Source: Porticoccaceae bacterium (lineage in GTDB: Bacteria > Pseudomonadota > Gammaproteobacteria > Pseudomonadales > Porticoccaceae). From it: 64,000 nt of DNA. Positions 37,470 to 46,541 of the stretch are shown here, one piece after another; the first letter of the stretch is position 1; the number at the start of each line of letters is the position of its first letter. Location of the stretch: contig BPKH01000005.1 of assembly GCA_026005035.1 (NCBI GenBank), positions 62,001 to 126,000 of the forward strand, in the 5' to 3' direction. Under the pieces are notes generated by a model that ran no database searches, had not been told where the DNA came from, and worked only from the letters and a program-made list of their open reading frames with translations. Position numbers and translations under genes: made by a program.

Positions 37470-38270
37470 ATGAGCAGACTTGCGGGCAAGGTGGCGTCCA
37501 TCGTGGGCGCCGCGGGAAAGGGCAACATCGGCCAGGCCATCGCCCGGCGCTTCGCCCAGGAGGGGGCGAAGGTGGTGGTCTCGGGTCGGCGGGAGGCGCC
37601 CCTTGCGGAGCTGGCCGCCGAGATCGACGGCGACTGGGTGCTCTGCGATTTCACCTCGAAGGCCTCCATTGACCGGATGCTGGATACCGTGGTCGAGCGG
37701 CACGGGCGGGTGGACGTGGCGGTGAACTCCACCGGTTGGGGCCTGTTGGTGCCCACCCACGAGACCACCGAGGCGCAACTGGACGCCATGCTCGCCCTGC
37801 AGTTCAAGGGGCCGTTCTTCTGGCTGCAGAAGCTGGTGCAGGTGATGGCGCCCACCGGCGGTTCGATCATCCAGATCTCCTCGGCGACGGCGGTGATCAT
37901 GCTCGACAACCACGCCGCCTACATGGGCACCAAGGCGGGCATCGACCACGTGATCCGCACCGTGGCCAACGAGTACGGCCACCTCGGCATTCGCGCCAAC
38001 AGCATCGCACCGGGTCTCACCGAGACGCCCATGACCGCCGACGCCATGAAGAGCCGCGCCCTGGTGGAGGAGTTTCGCAAGTGCTACCCCCTGGGGCGGA
38101 TCGGCACCCCCGAGGACGTGGCCGCGGCGGCGGTCTTTCTGGCCAGCGACGAGTGCTTCATGACCGGGCAGGTGCTCCAGGTCAACGGCGGCTTGACGCT
38201 GCGGCGCAATCCGCGCGCCTGTGAGCTGGAGGCGGCCATGCGCGACGCCGGCGAAGGGGGGGTGGCCTGA
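37470..38270 (+). CDS. SDR-family oxidoreductase (first of five in tandem)
   Basis: A 266-residue classical SDR. The cofactor loop reads GAAGKGNIG, slightly longer than usual; the catalytic motif is YMGTK with ISSATAV before it. Its unusual NSTGWG replaces the common NNAG. The stop overlaps the next start (TGATG). It opens an operon of five SDRs, a SnoaL-like protein and a GMC oxidoreductase, likely handling several ring hydroxyl/keto groups. Confidence 0.9.
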   Translation: MSRLAGKVASIVGAAGKGNIGQAIARRFAQEGAKVVVSGRREAPLAELAAEIDGDWVLCDFTSKASIDRMLDTVVERHGRVDVAVNSTGWGLLVPTHETTEAQLDAMLALQFKGPFFWLQKLVQVMAPTGGSIIQISSATAVIMLDNHAAYMGTKAGIDHVIRTVANEYGHLGIRANSIAPGLTETPMTADAMKSRALVEEFRKCYPLGRIGTPEDVAAAAVFLASDECFMTGQVLQVNGGLTLRRNPRACELEAAMRDAGEGGVA

Positions 38271-39031
38271 TGCGCCTCGCCGGAAAAGTGGCCCTCATCA
38301 CCGGGGCGGCGGGAGCCATCGGCCAAGCGGCGGCTCGCAAGTTCGTCGCCGAGGGGGCGCGGGTGATGCTCTCCGACCTGACCGCCGAGCCGCTCGCCGG
38401 GCTCGCCGCCGAACTCGGCGCCGAGCGCGTTGCCTGGCGGTGCGCCGACGTCGCGGACGGCGACCAGGTGCGCGAGCTGGTGGACGCCACGGTGGGGCGC
38501 TTCGGCAGGCTCGACGTCCTGCTCGCCAACGCCGGCATCGAGGGGCGGGTGGGGAGCATCGAGAGCACCGACGTGGACAACCTGCGGCGGGTCCTGGAGG
38601 TGAACGTGGTGGGGGTGTGGCTCTGCCTGCACCACGCCATTCCCGCCCTGCGCGCCGCCGGTGGGGGCAGCGTGGTGATCACTTCGTCCGGCGCCGGGGT
38701 CAAGGGTTCCCCCGGCACCGCACCCTACAACGCGAGCAAACACGCGGTGATCGGCCTCATGCGCTGCGCCGCCATCGAGCTCGCACCCCACAACATTCGG
38801 GTCAACACCGTCAACCCGGGCCCCATCGAGGGGCGGATGATGAGCGCCATCGAAGAGGGGTTCGGCCCCGAGGGGGCGGCGCGCTTCCGCGACGCCATCG
38901 TCGCCGCCACCCCCCTCGGCCGCTACGGCCGGCCCGAAGAGGTGGCGGCGGTGATGGCCTTCCTCGCCTCCGACGAGGCGAGCTACTGCACCGGTTCGGT
39001 CTACATGGTGGACGGCGGCAACGCCACCTGA
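38270..39031 (+). CDS. SDR-family oxidoreductase (second in tandem)
   Basis: A 253-residue SDR with TGAAGAIG, ANAGIEG, ITSSGAG and catalytic YNASK, and the ending GSVYMVDGGNAT. All catalytic residues are present. It is translationally coupled to the upstream SDR. It probably oxidises or reduces a ring alcohol or ketone with NAD(P); the exact substrate is unknown. Confidence 0.9.
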   Translation: MRLAGKVALITGAAGAIGQAAARKFVAEGARVMLSDLTAEPLAGLAAELGAERVAWRCADVADGDQVRELVDATVGRFGRLDVLLANAGIEGRVGSIESTDVDNLRRVLEVNVVGVWLCLHHAIPALRAAGGGSVVITSSGAGVKGSPGTAPYNASKHAVIGLMRCAAIELAPHNIRVNTVNPGPIEGRMMSAIEEGFGPEGAARFRDAIVAATPLGRYGRPEEVAAVMAFLASDEASYCTGSVYMVDGGNAT

Positions 39032-39045
39032 GGGGGGACGAGATC

Positions 39046-39825
39046 ATGCGCTTTCTCGACAAGGTGGCCCTGGTGACTGGTGGGGCGCGGGGCATCGGGG
39101 CGGGCATCTGCCGGCTGCTCGCCGCCGAGGGGGCGGCGGTGTTCGTCGCCGATCTGGATGCAGAGGCCGCGGCGCGGCTCGCCGCCGAGCTCGGGCCCGG
39201 GCAGCGCGCCCTGCACTTGGACGTGCGCGAAGAGCGCGCCTGGCAGGCGGCCATGGCGGAGGTGGAAAGCGCCGTAGGGCGGCTCGACGTGCTGGTCCAG
39301 TGCGCCGGGATCTCCCGCCCCGCCCACGTGGAAGAGGCCACCCTGGAGGAGTGGCGCGAGCACATGCGGGTGCACGGCGAGGGGGCCTTCCTCGGCTGCA
39401 AGTACGCCATTCCCCTGATGAAGCGCACCGGCGGCGCGATCGTCAACGTCTCCTCGGTGGAGAGCATCCGCCCGGGGCCGCTCTTCCTCTGCTACGGCGC
39501 CGCCAAGGCGGCCCAGGACGCGGTGACCAAGACAGTGGCCCTCCACTGCGCCGAGTCGGGCTACGGCATCCGCTGCAATTCGGTGCACCCGGCGGCCACC
39601 TACACCCCCCTGCTGGAAGAGTACCTGCGCCGCGCGCCGGACGGTGCGGCCCTGGAGCGCACCTACGCGGCCATGCAGCCGCTCAACCGCATCGCCACCG
39701 TGGAAGAGGTGGCCCGGGCGGTGCTCTTTCTCGCCAGCGACGAGGCGAGCTTCATTACCGGCCACCAACTCTACGTCGACGGCGGGGCGCTCACCCGCCC
39801 CTATCCGCCCGGCCAGGGCGCCTGA
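39046..39825 (+). CDS. SDR-family oxidoreductase (third in tandem)
   Basis: A 259-residue SDR with TGGARGIG, NVSSVESI and catalytic YGAAK; NNAG is replaced by QCAG. It resembles the SDRs at 54265 and 59915 in the phrase ALHCAESGYGIRCNSVHP, a signature of hydroxysteroid or cyclic alcohol dehydrogenases. ATG at 39046 lies after GGGGGG; the gap to the previous gene is 14 bases. Confidence 0.9.
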   Translation: MRFLDKVALVTGGARGIGAGICRLLAAEGAAVFVADLDAEAAARLAAELGPGQRALHLDVREERAWQAAMAEVESAVGRLDVLVQCAGISRPAHVEEATLEEWREHMRVHGEGAFLGCKYAIPLMKRTGGAIVNVSSVESIRPGPLFLCYGAAKAAQDAVTKTVALHCAESGYGIRCNSVHPAATYTPLLEEYLRRAPDGAALERTYAAMQPLNRIATVEEVARAVLFLASDEASFITGHQLYVDGGALTRPYPPGQGA

Positions 39826-39840
39826 TCGAGGAAAGATCCC

Positions 39841-40635
39841 ATGGGAAGACTGGAAGGCAAGGTGGCCGTGATCCTGGGAGCCAGCGATCCGGCCAGCATG
39901 GGCGCGGCCACGGCGCGCCGCTTCGCCGCCGAGGGCGCCAAGCTGGTCCTCGCCGCGCGGCGGCTCGAGGGGGTGCGGGCGGTGGCCGAGCCCCTCGGGG
40001 CGCTGGCGCTCGCCTGCGACATCACCCGCGAGGAGGACCTCGCGCGGCTCGCCGACGCCGCCGTGGAGGCCCACGGCGGGCTCGACGTGGCGGTCAACTG
40101 CGCCGGGGTGAGCGTCGCCGCGCCGCTGGACGAGGTGACCCGCGAGCAACTGATGCTTTCCTGCGAGGTGCACTTGGTGGGCACGGCCCTCTTTTTCAAG
40201 CAGATGGCGCGGCGCATGGCGCGCGGCGGCTCGCTGATCACCATTTCCAGCCTCACCGCCTACGCCGCGCCGCGCGGTTACGCCGCCTACGCCGGCGCCA
40301 AGCGGGGCGCGGACCAGGTGGTGCGGATCGCCGCCCAGGAGTACGGTCCCCGGGGCATCAAGGTCAATGCGATCGCGCCCGGGTTCACCCGCTCGGCCAT
40401 GACCGAGGGCTATTTCGCCGTGCCCTCCATCGCCGCCGCCTTCGTCAAGGAGATCCCGCTGCGCCGCCTGGGCACCGTGGAGGACGTGGCCAACGCGGCG
40501 CTCTGGCTCGCCTCCGACGAGTCGTTCCTCAGCGGACAGGTGTTGGACATCACCGGCGGGCAGACGCTCAACCGCACCCCCACCGAAGAAGAAATGATGG
40601 GCGCTCTCGCGCCTGCGGCCAACCAGGAGGAGTAG
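39841..40635 (+). CDS. SDR-family oxidoreductase (fourth in tandem)
   Basis: A 264-residue SDR with GASDPASMG as a lengthened cofactor loop, NCAGVSV, TISSLTAY and catalytic YAGAK. The cofactor loop resembles that of the first SDR in the row, as does its C-terminal extension beyond ITGGQTLNR. These two may form a paralogous pair within the operon. Confidence 0.88.
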   Translation: MGRLEGKVAVILGASDPASMGAATARRFAAEGAKLVLAARRLEGVRAVAEPLGALALACDITREEDLARLADAAVEAHGGLDVAVNCAGVSVAAPLDEVTREQLMLSCEVHLVGTALFFKQMARRMARGGSLITISSLTAYAAPRGYAAYAGAKRGADQVVRIAAQEYGPRGIKVNAIAPGFTRSAMTEGYFAVPSIAAAFVKEIPLRRLGTVEDVANAALWLASDESFLSGQVLDITGGQTLNRTPTEEEMMGALAPAANQEE

Positions 40636-40637
40636 CG

Positions 40638-41426
40638 ATGGAGAAGCGATTCCAAGGCAAGGTGGTGATCATCACCGGCGCCGGCAACGGCCTCGGCCGG
40701 GCCACCGCCGAGCGCCTCGCCCGGGAGGGCGCCACTTTAGCGCTGGTGGACATCAACCCCGAGTTCCTCGCCCGCACCCAGGAGGCGCTCGAGGCGGTCG
40801 CCCCGGGCGTGCGCACTCTGCTCGTCACCGCCAACGTCGCCCGGGAGGCGGACGTGGCCGGCTTCGTGGAGCAGACCCTGACCACCTTCGGGCGCATCGA
40901 CGGGCTGTACAACAACGCCGGCATCGAGGGGCGCCAGAATCCGGTGGCCGACTACGATTCCGCGGAGTTCGACCGGGTGATCGACGTGAATCTCAAGGGG
41001 GTCTTCTACGGGATGAAGCACGTCCTGCCCCAGATGGTCCGCCAGCGCTCGGGGGCGATCGTCAACGCTTCGTCGGTGGGCGGCATTCGGGCGGTGCCCA
41101 ACCAGGTGGGATACGGCGCCTCCAAGGCGGCGGTGGCGGGGATGACCCGCGATGCGGCCATCGAGTACGGCATCTACGGGATCAGCGTCAACGCCATCGC
41201 CCCGGGCGCCATCATGACCGACATGGTGGTCGGCTCCCTCAAGCAGATTGGCGGCGAGGAGGGCTGGGAGGAGGCCGGCCGCCGCTTCGTCTCGGTCAAC
41301 CCCAAACAGCGCTTCGGGCGCCCCGAAGAGGTGGCGTCCCTGGTGGCCTACCTGCTCTCCCAGGAGGCGGAGTTCATCAACGGCGCCGTGATCCCCATCG
41401 ACGGCGGCCAATCGGCGGCTTACTGA
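40638..41426 (+). CDS. SDR-family oxidoreductase (fifth in tandem)
   Basis: A 262-residue SDR with TGAGNGLG, NNAGIEG, NASSVGG and catalytic YGASK, and the ending GAVIPIDGGQSAAY. It starts two bases after the previous stop with site AGGAGG. A classical NAD(H)-type aspartate (LVDINPE) follows beta strand 2, so NAD is the likely cofactor. Confidence 0.9.
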   Translation: MEKRFQGKVVIITGAGNGLGRATAERLAREGATLALVDINPEFLARTQEALEAVAPGVRTLLVTANVAREADVAGFVEQTLTTFGRIDGLYNNAGIEGRQNPVADYDSAEFDRVIDVNLKGVFYGMKHVLPQMVRQRSGAIVNASSVGGIRAVPNQVGYGASKAAVAGMTRDAAIEYGIYGISVNAIAPGAIMTDMVVGSLKQIGGEEGWEEAGRRFVSVNPKQRFGRPEEVASLVAYLLSQEAEFINGAVIPIDGGQSAAY

Positions 41427-41437
41427 GGAGGTTCGTG

Positions 41438-42007
41438 ATGACCGGTCGCACTCTTTGGCTGGTCGGCTGGCTTGCCATCGCCGCCGTGCCGCCGGCCCTG
41501 GCGTTGGACGAGGAGGCCGTGGCGCGTGCGGTGGCGGTGCAGGAGATCGAAACTTTGCGCCGGCTCTACGCCCGGGCCACCGATCTGATCGGCCTCGGCA
41601 CCCCGGAGGCGGTGGCCGAGGGGCGGGCGATCTACCGGCGCATCTTCGCGCCGGATGCTCGCATCACCGCCGGGGACGACGGTCGCATCGACTTCTCCGC
41701 CACCGGCCCCGACGCCTGGGCCGAGGTGGTGGAGCAGGTGCTCGGCCAGTTCGCCCACACCCAACACCTGATCGGCACCCAGCTGGTCTTGGAACTCTCC
41801 CTCCCCGACGATCGAGGTCGCGGCGGCGAAGGGGTGATGGAGAGCTACCTGCAGGCCTGGCACCAGGACCCGGGGCGAGTGCTCGACATCTTCATCGGCA
41901 CCTATCGGGACCGGGTCCGCTATTTCCCCGGCATGGGTTGGCGGATCGTCGAGATGCACCTGGAGCGGGTCGGCGGTTGGGTCACGTCCCTCGCGGAGGC
42001 GCCCTGA
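41438..42007 (+). CDS. Exported SnoaL/NTF2-like protein
   Basis: A 189-residue protein with a signal peptide (TLWLVGWLAIAAVPPALALD; cleavage near residue 23). The mature part has the NTF2/SnoaL-like pattern EIETLRRLYARATDL followed by a small barrel. It should act in the periplasm, which is unusual for this group. It overlaps the GMC gene start (TGATG), so the two products may act together. ATG at 41438 follows GAGGAGG; the preceding GTG at 41435 is less likely. Function unknown. Confidence 0.82.
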   Translation: MTGRTLWLVGWLAIAAVPPALALDEEAVARAVAVQEIETLRRLYARATDLIGLGTPEAVAEGRAIYRRIFAPDARITAGDDGRIDFSATGPDAWAEVVEQVLGQFAHTQHLIGTQLVLELSLPDDRGRGGEGVMESYLQAWHQDPGRVLDIFIGTYRDRVRYFPGMGWRIVEMHLERVGGWVTSLAEAP

Positions 42008-43623
42008 TGCAGGACGCCTTCGATTGGATCGTGGTCGGGGCCGGTTCCGCCGGCGCTGTGGTGGCCGGCCGCCTCGCCGCCTCGGGGGCCGGGGAGGTGC
42101 TGCTCTTGGAGGCCGGCACCGCCAACCGCCATCCCCTGGTGCGCATCCCCAAGGGGATCGCCCGCTTGGTGCAAAGTCCCCGCCACTGCTGGTTCTACCA
42201 GGTGGAGAGCGAGCGCCCCGAAGGGTTCCCGCCCGAGGTCTGGGTGCGGGGTCGGGGACTCGGGGGGTCGTCTGCGGTGAACGGCATGATCTGGTCGCGG
42301 GGCCAACCCGAAGACTACGCGGGCTGGGCGAGCCTGGCGGGCGCCCACTGGGACTACCCCAACATGCTGGCGACCTTTCGCGCCCTGGAGGACCATCCCT
42401 ACGGCCCCTCCGAGCGCTTCGGCGCCGGCGGGCCGGTGCCCATCACGCCAGGCGGCCATCCCGATCAATGGCACCCCCTCTCGGAGGCGATGGTGGCGGC
42501 GGGGGAGGAGATGGGGCTCACCCGGGTCAGCGAGCTCAACGGCCACGCAGGACCCAGGGTGGGCTACTACAGCCACAACATCCGCCACGGCAAGCGGGTG
42601 AGCGCCGCCGACGCCTTCTTGGCCCCGGTGCGGGGGCGGCCCAACCTGGAGGTGCGAACCGGCGCGCTGGTCGATCGGGTGTGGTTCGAGAAGGACCGCG
42701 CCGCCGGCGTGGAGGTGCTGCTCGGCGGCCGCCGCCACCGCTTTCACTGCCGGCGGGAGGTGGTGCTGTGCGCCGGCACCCTGGAAAGCCCGTGCATTCT
42801 CCAGCGCTCGGGAGTGGGGCCGGCGGACCTCCTGGCGCACCTTGGAGTGCCGGTGGTGGCGGATATCCCGGCGGTGGGGCGCGGCATGCGCGAGCACCTC
42901 TCGGTCGCCGTCTCCTATCGGATCCGCCCGCCTGGCGGCAACCATCGCGCCTTCCAGGGCCTGGGGCTCGCCTGGAGCGCCACCCGCTACCTGCTCGCCG
43001 GCCGCGGTCCCCTGGCCACGGGGCCCTTCGAGGTGGGCGGCTTCGCCAGCCTCGAAGACACCCATCCCGATTTCCAGCTCTACCTGGGCGGTTACGTCTT
43101 TCGCCTGTCCGACGACGCCCACCCGGTGCCCCTGGGCAATCTCGACCCCGAACCGGGCATCACCCTCTACGGGCAGCTTCTGCGCCTGGCCAGCGAGGGC
43201 GAGGTGGCGATCGCCTCGCCGGATCCGCGCGTGCCGCCCCGCATCCGCCCCAACTGGCTCGCCGCCGAAGAGGACCGGCGGCTCGCCGTGGCGGCGCTGC
43301 GCTACCTGCGCCAATACGCCCACGCGCCGCCCCTCGCCCGCCACCTCGTGGCCGAACTCTCCCCGGGAGGCGACCTCCAAAGCGATGCCGAGCTGCTCTC
43401 CGCCTTCCGCCGCCTGGCCACCAGCGGCCTGCACGGCACGGGAACCTGCCGCATGGGGCGGGACGGCGAGGCGGTGGTGGACGAGCAGTTGCGGGTGCGC
43501 GGCGTGGCGGGCCTGCGGGTCGCCGACTGCTCGGTGATGCCCGCGCCCATCTCGGGCAACACCAACGCGCCGGCCATGGCGGTGGGCTGGCGGGCGGCAG
43601 ACTTCCTCCTCGCCGCCCGTTGA
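42007..43623 (+). CDS. GMC-family FAD oxidoreductase (alcohol dehydrogenase type)
   Basis: A 538-residue flavoprotein of the choline dehydrogenase/alcohol oxidoreductase group. It has the FAD motif GAGSAGAVVAGRLA, the GMC signature GLGGSSAVNGMIWSRG, and the active-site histidine in HGTGTCRMG near the C-terminus. It oxidises a primary or secondary alcohol to an aldehyde or ketone. No signal peptide is visible, so it acts in the cytoplasm or at the membrane. It is the last gene of the SDR operon. Confidence 0.92.
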   Translation: MQDAFDWIVVGAGSAGAVVAGRLAASGAGEVLLLEAGTANRHPLVRIPKGIARLVQSPRHCWFYQVESERPEGFPPEVWVRGRGLGGSSAVNGMIWSRGQPEDYAGWASLAGAHWDYPNMLATFRALEDHPYGPSERFGAGGPVPITPGGHPDQWHPLSEAMVAAGEEMGLTRVSELNGHAGPRVGYYSHNIRHGKRVSAADAFLAPVRGRPNLEVRTGALVDRVWFEKDRAAGVEVLLGGRRHRFHCRREVVLCAGTLESPCILQRSGVGPADLLAHLGVPVVADIPAVGRGMREHLSVAVSYRIRPPGGNHRAFQGLGLAWSATRYLLAGRGPLATGPFEVGGFASLEDTHPDFQLYLGGYVFRLSDDAHPVPLGNLDPEPGITLYGQLLRLASEGEVAIASPDPRVPPRIRPNWLAAEEDRRLAVAALRYLRQYAHAPPLARHLVAELSPGGDLQSDAELLSAFRRLATSGLHGTGTCRMGRDGEAVVDEQLRVRGVAGLRVADCSVMPAPISGNTNAPAMAVGWRAADFLLAAR

Positions 43624-43624
43624 A

Positions 43625-43643
43625 GGGGGCGGCGCCCGCCCCC
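43625..43643. terminator. Terminator-like hairpin between convergent genes
   Basis: GGGGGCG (43625-43631) pairs with CGCCCCC (43637-43643) around five bases. It lies between the ends of the GMC and Rieske genes. No T tract follows. Confidence 0.5.
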
Positions 43644-43652
43644 CGGCGCGCC

Positions 43653-44999
43653 TCAGGGGCGCGCCATGTAGTCGTTGAGCACCTCGTGGAAGTGCTGCAC
43701 GCGGCGTTCCTGGTGGGCCAGGTAGAAACCCTGGTAGCCGGCCGAGTGGAGCCCCTCCTGCTGCATCTTGGCGATGCTCAGGTCCTCGTCGGCGGTGGTG
43801 CCGAGGCTCTTCTCCCCGTAGCAGAAGACCTCGTGGGGGGCGTCTTCCACGGGCAGGTCGGGACCGCCGGCGGGGGAGGGGGTCATGGTCTGACCCTCGA
43901 TGGGGTGGACCATCCACCAGTGGTCGAACAGGCAGCGCTCCGGGTCGCCCGACGGGTGGGGGCGGGGGCGCAACAGCTGGGTGCCGTCCGGCCCGATGGA
44001 GAGCACCGTGTTGGGAAAGAGGTTGTAGATCACGTAGTCGGTGAGCTGGTAGTCGGCGTAGTCTCGGTAGTGGTGGTAGCCCTTGGCGGCGTATTTCTCC
44101 CGCTTGGCGCGCTGCACCGCCTTGCGGATCTTGGCGTGGTTTTCCCGCCCATAGAACGCCTGGGGGTCGAGGTCCCATTGCCTGAGCAGGGCGGCCAAGT
44201 GGTCCGCCACCTCTTCGGAGTCGTGGAGCACCGAAGGGTTGTGGGAGGGGAACCAGCCGCGGTTGTGGCCCCCGGGCAGGAGGTCGAACTGGCAGTTGCG
44301 GTAGTTGGCCTCGATGTAGGGCAGCAGGCCCGGGTGGAGGACCTGCACGTGGTAGGCCTCGTTGAAGTTGTCGGTGATGATCTTCCAGTTGCACGGGGTG
44401 TCCGCGGTCATGTGGAGCACGCGGATGGTGTCCTCGATCCGATAGGAGGCGAGCTCCCGCACCACGGTCTCGCCCAGGAAATCTTCCAGTGAAGGCGCCT
44501 CGGGATCCATGTTGACCCACACCAGGCCAAACCGCACCTCGCAGCGTACCTCCCGCAGGCCCACCCGACCGCAGGGACTGCCCTGGGGGAAGTCCTCCTC
44601 GTTGGGGACGAAGACCGTCTGCCCCGCGGCGTCGAACTGCCAGCCGTGGTAGGGGCAGACGAAGCGCTCCACGTGCCCCTCTTCGGCGGCGGTCAGGCGG
44701 GTGCCGCGGTGGGCGCAACTGTTGTAGAAGGCGCGCACCTGGCCGTCCTGCCCGCGCACGCAGAGAATCGACTCGGCGCCCAGTTCGAAGTTGATGAAAT
44801 CGCCTGGCTCCTTGAGGTGGTAGGCGAGGCCGGCCACCTGCCAGGTGCGCATGAACACCTTGCGCCACTCCTCCTCGGCGTAGGCCCGCGATAGGTAGCG
44901 GTCGGCGGTGATCGGGTCGCCGCGCAGGGTCGGCTCCGGCAGCTTGGGGGGGCGGTCCAGTCCGCGGGGCAAACCAAAGGGTCTGGCTTCCTGGTTCAT
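43653..44999 (-). CDS. Rieske non-heme iron oxygenase, alpha subunit (2)
   Basis: A 448-residue oxygenase. The Rieske ligands are in NSCAHRGTRL and CPYHGWQF; the iron histidines are in EAYHVQVLHPG, preceded by the bridging aspartate in ITDNFN. This subtype (DNFNEAYH) is closer to aromatic-ring or carnitine/choline-like alpha subunits than the other island members. It stands alone as a single-gene unit behind operator copy 5. No ferredoxin gene is adjacent. Confidence 0.92.
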   Translation of the reverse strand: MNQEARPFGLPRGLDRPPKLPEPTLRGDPITADRYLSRAYAEEEWRKVFMRTWQVAGLAYHLKEPGDFINFELGAESILCVRGQDGQVRAFYNSCAHRGTRLTAAEEGHVERFVCPYHGWQFDAAGQTVFVPNEEDFPQGSPCGRVGLREVRCEVRFGLVWVNMDPEAPSLEDFLGETVVRELASYRIEDTIRVLHMTADTPCNWKIITDNFNEAYHVQVLHPGLLPYIEANYRNCQFDLLPGGHNRGWFPSHNPSVLHDSEEVADHLAALLRQWDLDPQAFYGRENHAKIRKAVQRAKREKYAAKGYHHYRDYADYQLTDYVIYNLFPNTVLSIGPDGTQLLRPRPHPSGDPERCLFDHWWMVHPIEGQTMTPSPAGGPDLPVEDAPHEVFCYGEKSLGTTADEDLSIAKMQQEGLHSAGYQGFYLAHQERRVQHFHEVLNDYMARP

Positions 45000-45053
45000 G
45001 GTCGGTCACCTCGTCCGTCGCGCCGCCCGTGCGGCGGCTTCGAAAAATTCAAA

Positions 45054-45065
45054 CAGACCGGAATG
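45054..45065. promoter_or_regulatory. Island operator copy 5 (Rieske 2)
   Basis: CAGACC-GGAATG followed by TTTT, preceded by TTCAAA. It lies in the 72-base gap 45000-45071 upstream of the Rieske gene ending at 43653. Confidence 0.75.
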
Positions 45066-45071
45066 TTTTTT

Positions 45072-46445
45072 TCAAGGCGCGCGGCCCTCGCCGCGGGCGA
45101 TGTACTCGTCGAGCATGCGGTGGAGGTGGGCGATACGCGCCTCCTGGTAGCGGCCGAGGAGGAGCCCCTTGCGGCCGTTGCGGGTCGCCGCGCGCAGCCC
45201 GGCGGCCATGTGCGGCAGATTGGCCATGTCCTGGTCGAAGACCTCTCCCAGGACGCCCAGTTCGCGAGCCGCGGCGAAGGGCTCGTCGGGGCCCAGGCGG
45301 GTGGGAGCGACGCCGCGGGGTTTGGGCGCCCCCGGCCGCTGCCGCTCGAGCACCAGCACCTCGAACAGGCAGCGGTCCGGATCCCCGCCCAGGGGGCGGG
45401 CGCGGTAGACGATGTTGGGCAGATAGCCGCCCCAGATCTGGGTGTTGGGAAACACCAGGTAGAGGATGGCGTCCAGAAGCTCGGCGTCGGTGGTTTGGGA
45501 GTAATCGCGCCCGTGGGTTTCGGCAAAGGACTCGCGGTTGCGCTCGGCGAGAAAGCGGCGGGCGGTGGTGCCGGGGGGCAGGGCGGCGGCTTCGGCGGCG
45601 ACGCGGCCGCTGCCCGCCAGGGTGGCGGCGAGGATCCGCTCCTCGGGCAGGGGTGCAACGTGGGGGCTCGCCACCGCGTTGGCGGTGATGGCCCGGCTCA
45701 CGTGGCGGCCCAGGATGTCGTACTGGGCGTTGCAGTCGCCCATGAACTCCAGGATCTGCGGGTGGGTGGCGATCACGTGGTAGGACTCCATGAACGCCTC
45801 CATGGCCGCTTTCCAGTTGCAGCGGATCTCCTTGGCCACGTGGATCACCTTGGCGCACTGCCCGAGGTCCCAGTCGCGGAAGTGGTCGGGCAGCACCTCG
45901 AGATAGTCGAGTAAGGGAGGCGCTTGCGGATCGGCGTTGACGAACACGAAGCCCTGCCAGCAGTCGACCCGCGCCCGGGGCAGGTCGAACCCCTCCGCCT
46001 CGGCCCAGGCGAAGTCCTCCCGGCAGGGCTGGAAGCGCAGGCGTCCTTCCAGATCCCAGGTCCAGGCGTGGTAGGGGCAGCGGAACCGCTCGTAGCGGCC
46101 GGGCTCGCTCACCAGGCGCCGCCCCCGGTGCAGGCAGCTGTTGTGGTAGGCGCGGATCTCCCCGGGCGCGGCGCGGACCACGATGAGCGACAACTCGCCC
46201 ACCTCGTAGAGCACGGCATCGCCCACCTCGGGGATGTCCTCCTCCCGGCAGGCGAACTGCCAGGTGCGGTAGAAGACGTGTTCCAGCTCCCGAGCGAGTT
46301 GCCGCGGACAGGTGTAGCGGCGCGGATCCAGGTGGAGGTCGCCGGGGTCGGGATTGCGGCAAAGGCGCAGGTGGGCGGGCACCGGCACCCGCTCCTGGTC
46401 GAGGATCTCCTGATAGGTGGGTCGGGCGAGCGGCTTGGCTTCCAC
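45072..46445 (-). CDS. Rieske non-heme iron oxygenase, alpha subunit (3)
   Basis: A 457-residue oxygenase of the same subgroup as oxygenases 1 and 4 (shared phrase ACREEDIPEVGD). Rieske ligands lie in NSCLHRGRRL and CPYHAWTW; iron ligands in ESYHVIATHP and the FDQDMANLPHMAAGL segment. I chose GTG at 46443-46445 because GAGGGGG precedes it; GTG at 46475 would add ten residues. It is a single-gene unit behind operator copy 6. Confidence 0.92.
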   Translation of the reverse strand: MEAKPLARPTYQEILDQERVPVPAHLRLCRNPDPGDLHLDPRRYTCPRQLARELEHVFYRTWQFACREEDIPEVGDAVLYEVGELSLIVVRAAPGEIRAYHNSCLHRGRRLVSEPGRYERFRCPYHAWTWDLEGRLRFQPCREDFAWAEAEGFDLPRARVDCWQGFVFVNADPQAPPLLDYLEVLPDHFRDWDLGQCAKVIHVAKEIRCNWKAAMEAFMESYHVIATHPQILEFMGDCNAQYDILGRHVSRAITANAVASPHVAPLPEERILAATLAGSGRVAAEAAALPPGTTARRFLAERNRESFAETHGRDYSQTTDAELLDAILYLVFPNTQIWGGYLPNIVYRARPLGGDPDRCLFEVLVLERQRPGAPKPRGVAPTRLGPDEPFAAARELGVLGEVFDQDMANLPHMAAGLRAATRNGRKGLLLGRYQEARIAHLHRMLDEYIARGEGRAP

Positions 46446-46515
46446 GGCATGCCCCCTCGGCGGGATGACCGGCACCAGTATGGCTGCCGGGCTCGCCGCT
46501 TCCCCTGATTCAAAT

Positions 46516-46527
46516 CAAACAGGATTG
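46516..46527. promoter_or_regulatory. Island operator copy 6 (Rieske 3)
   Basis: CAAACA-GGATTG followed by six T, preceded by AAAT. It lies between the VOC gene end and the Rieske gene start at 46445. Confidence 0.8.
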
Positions 46528-46541
46528 TTTTTTATTTGAGG

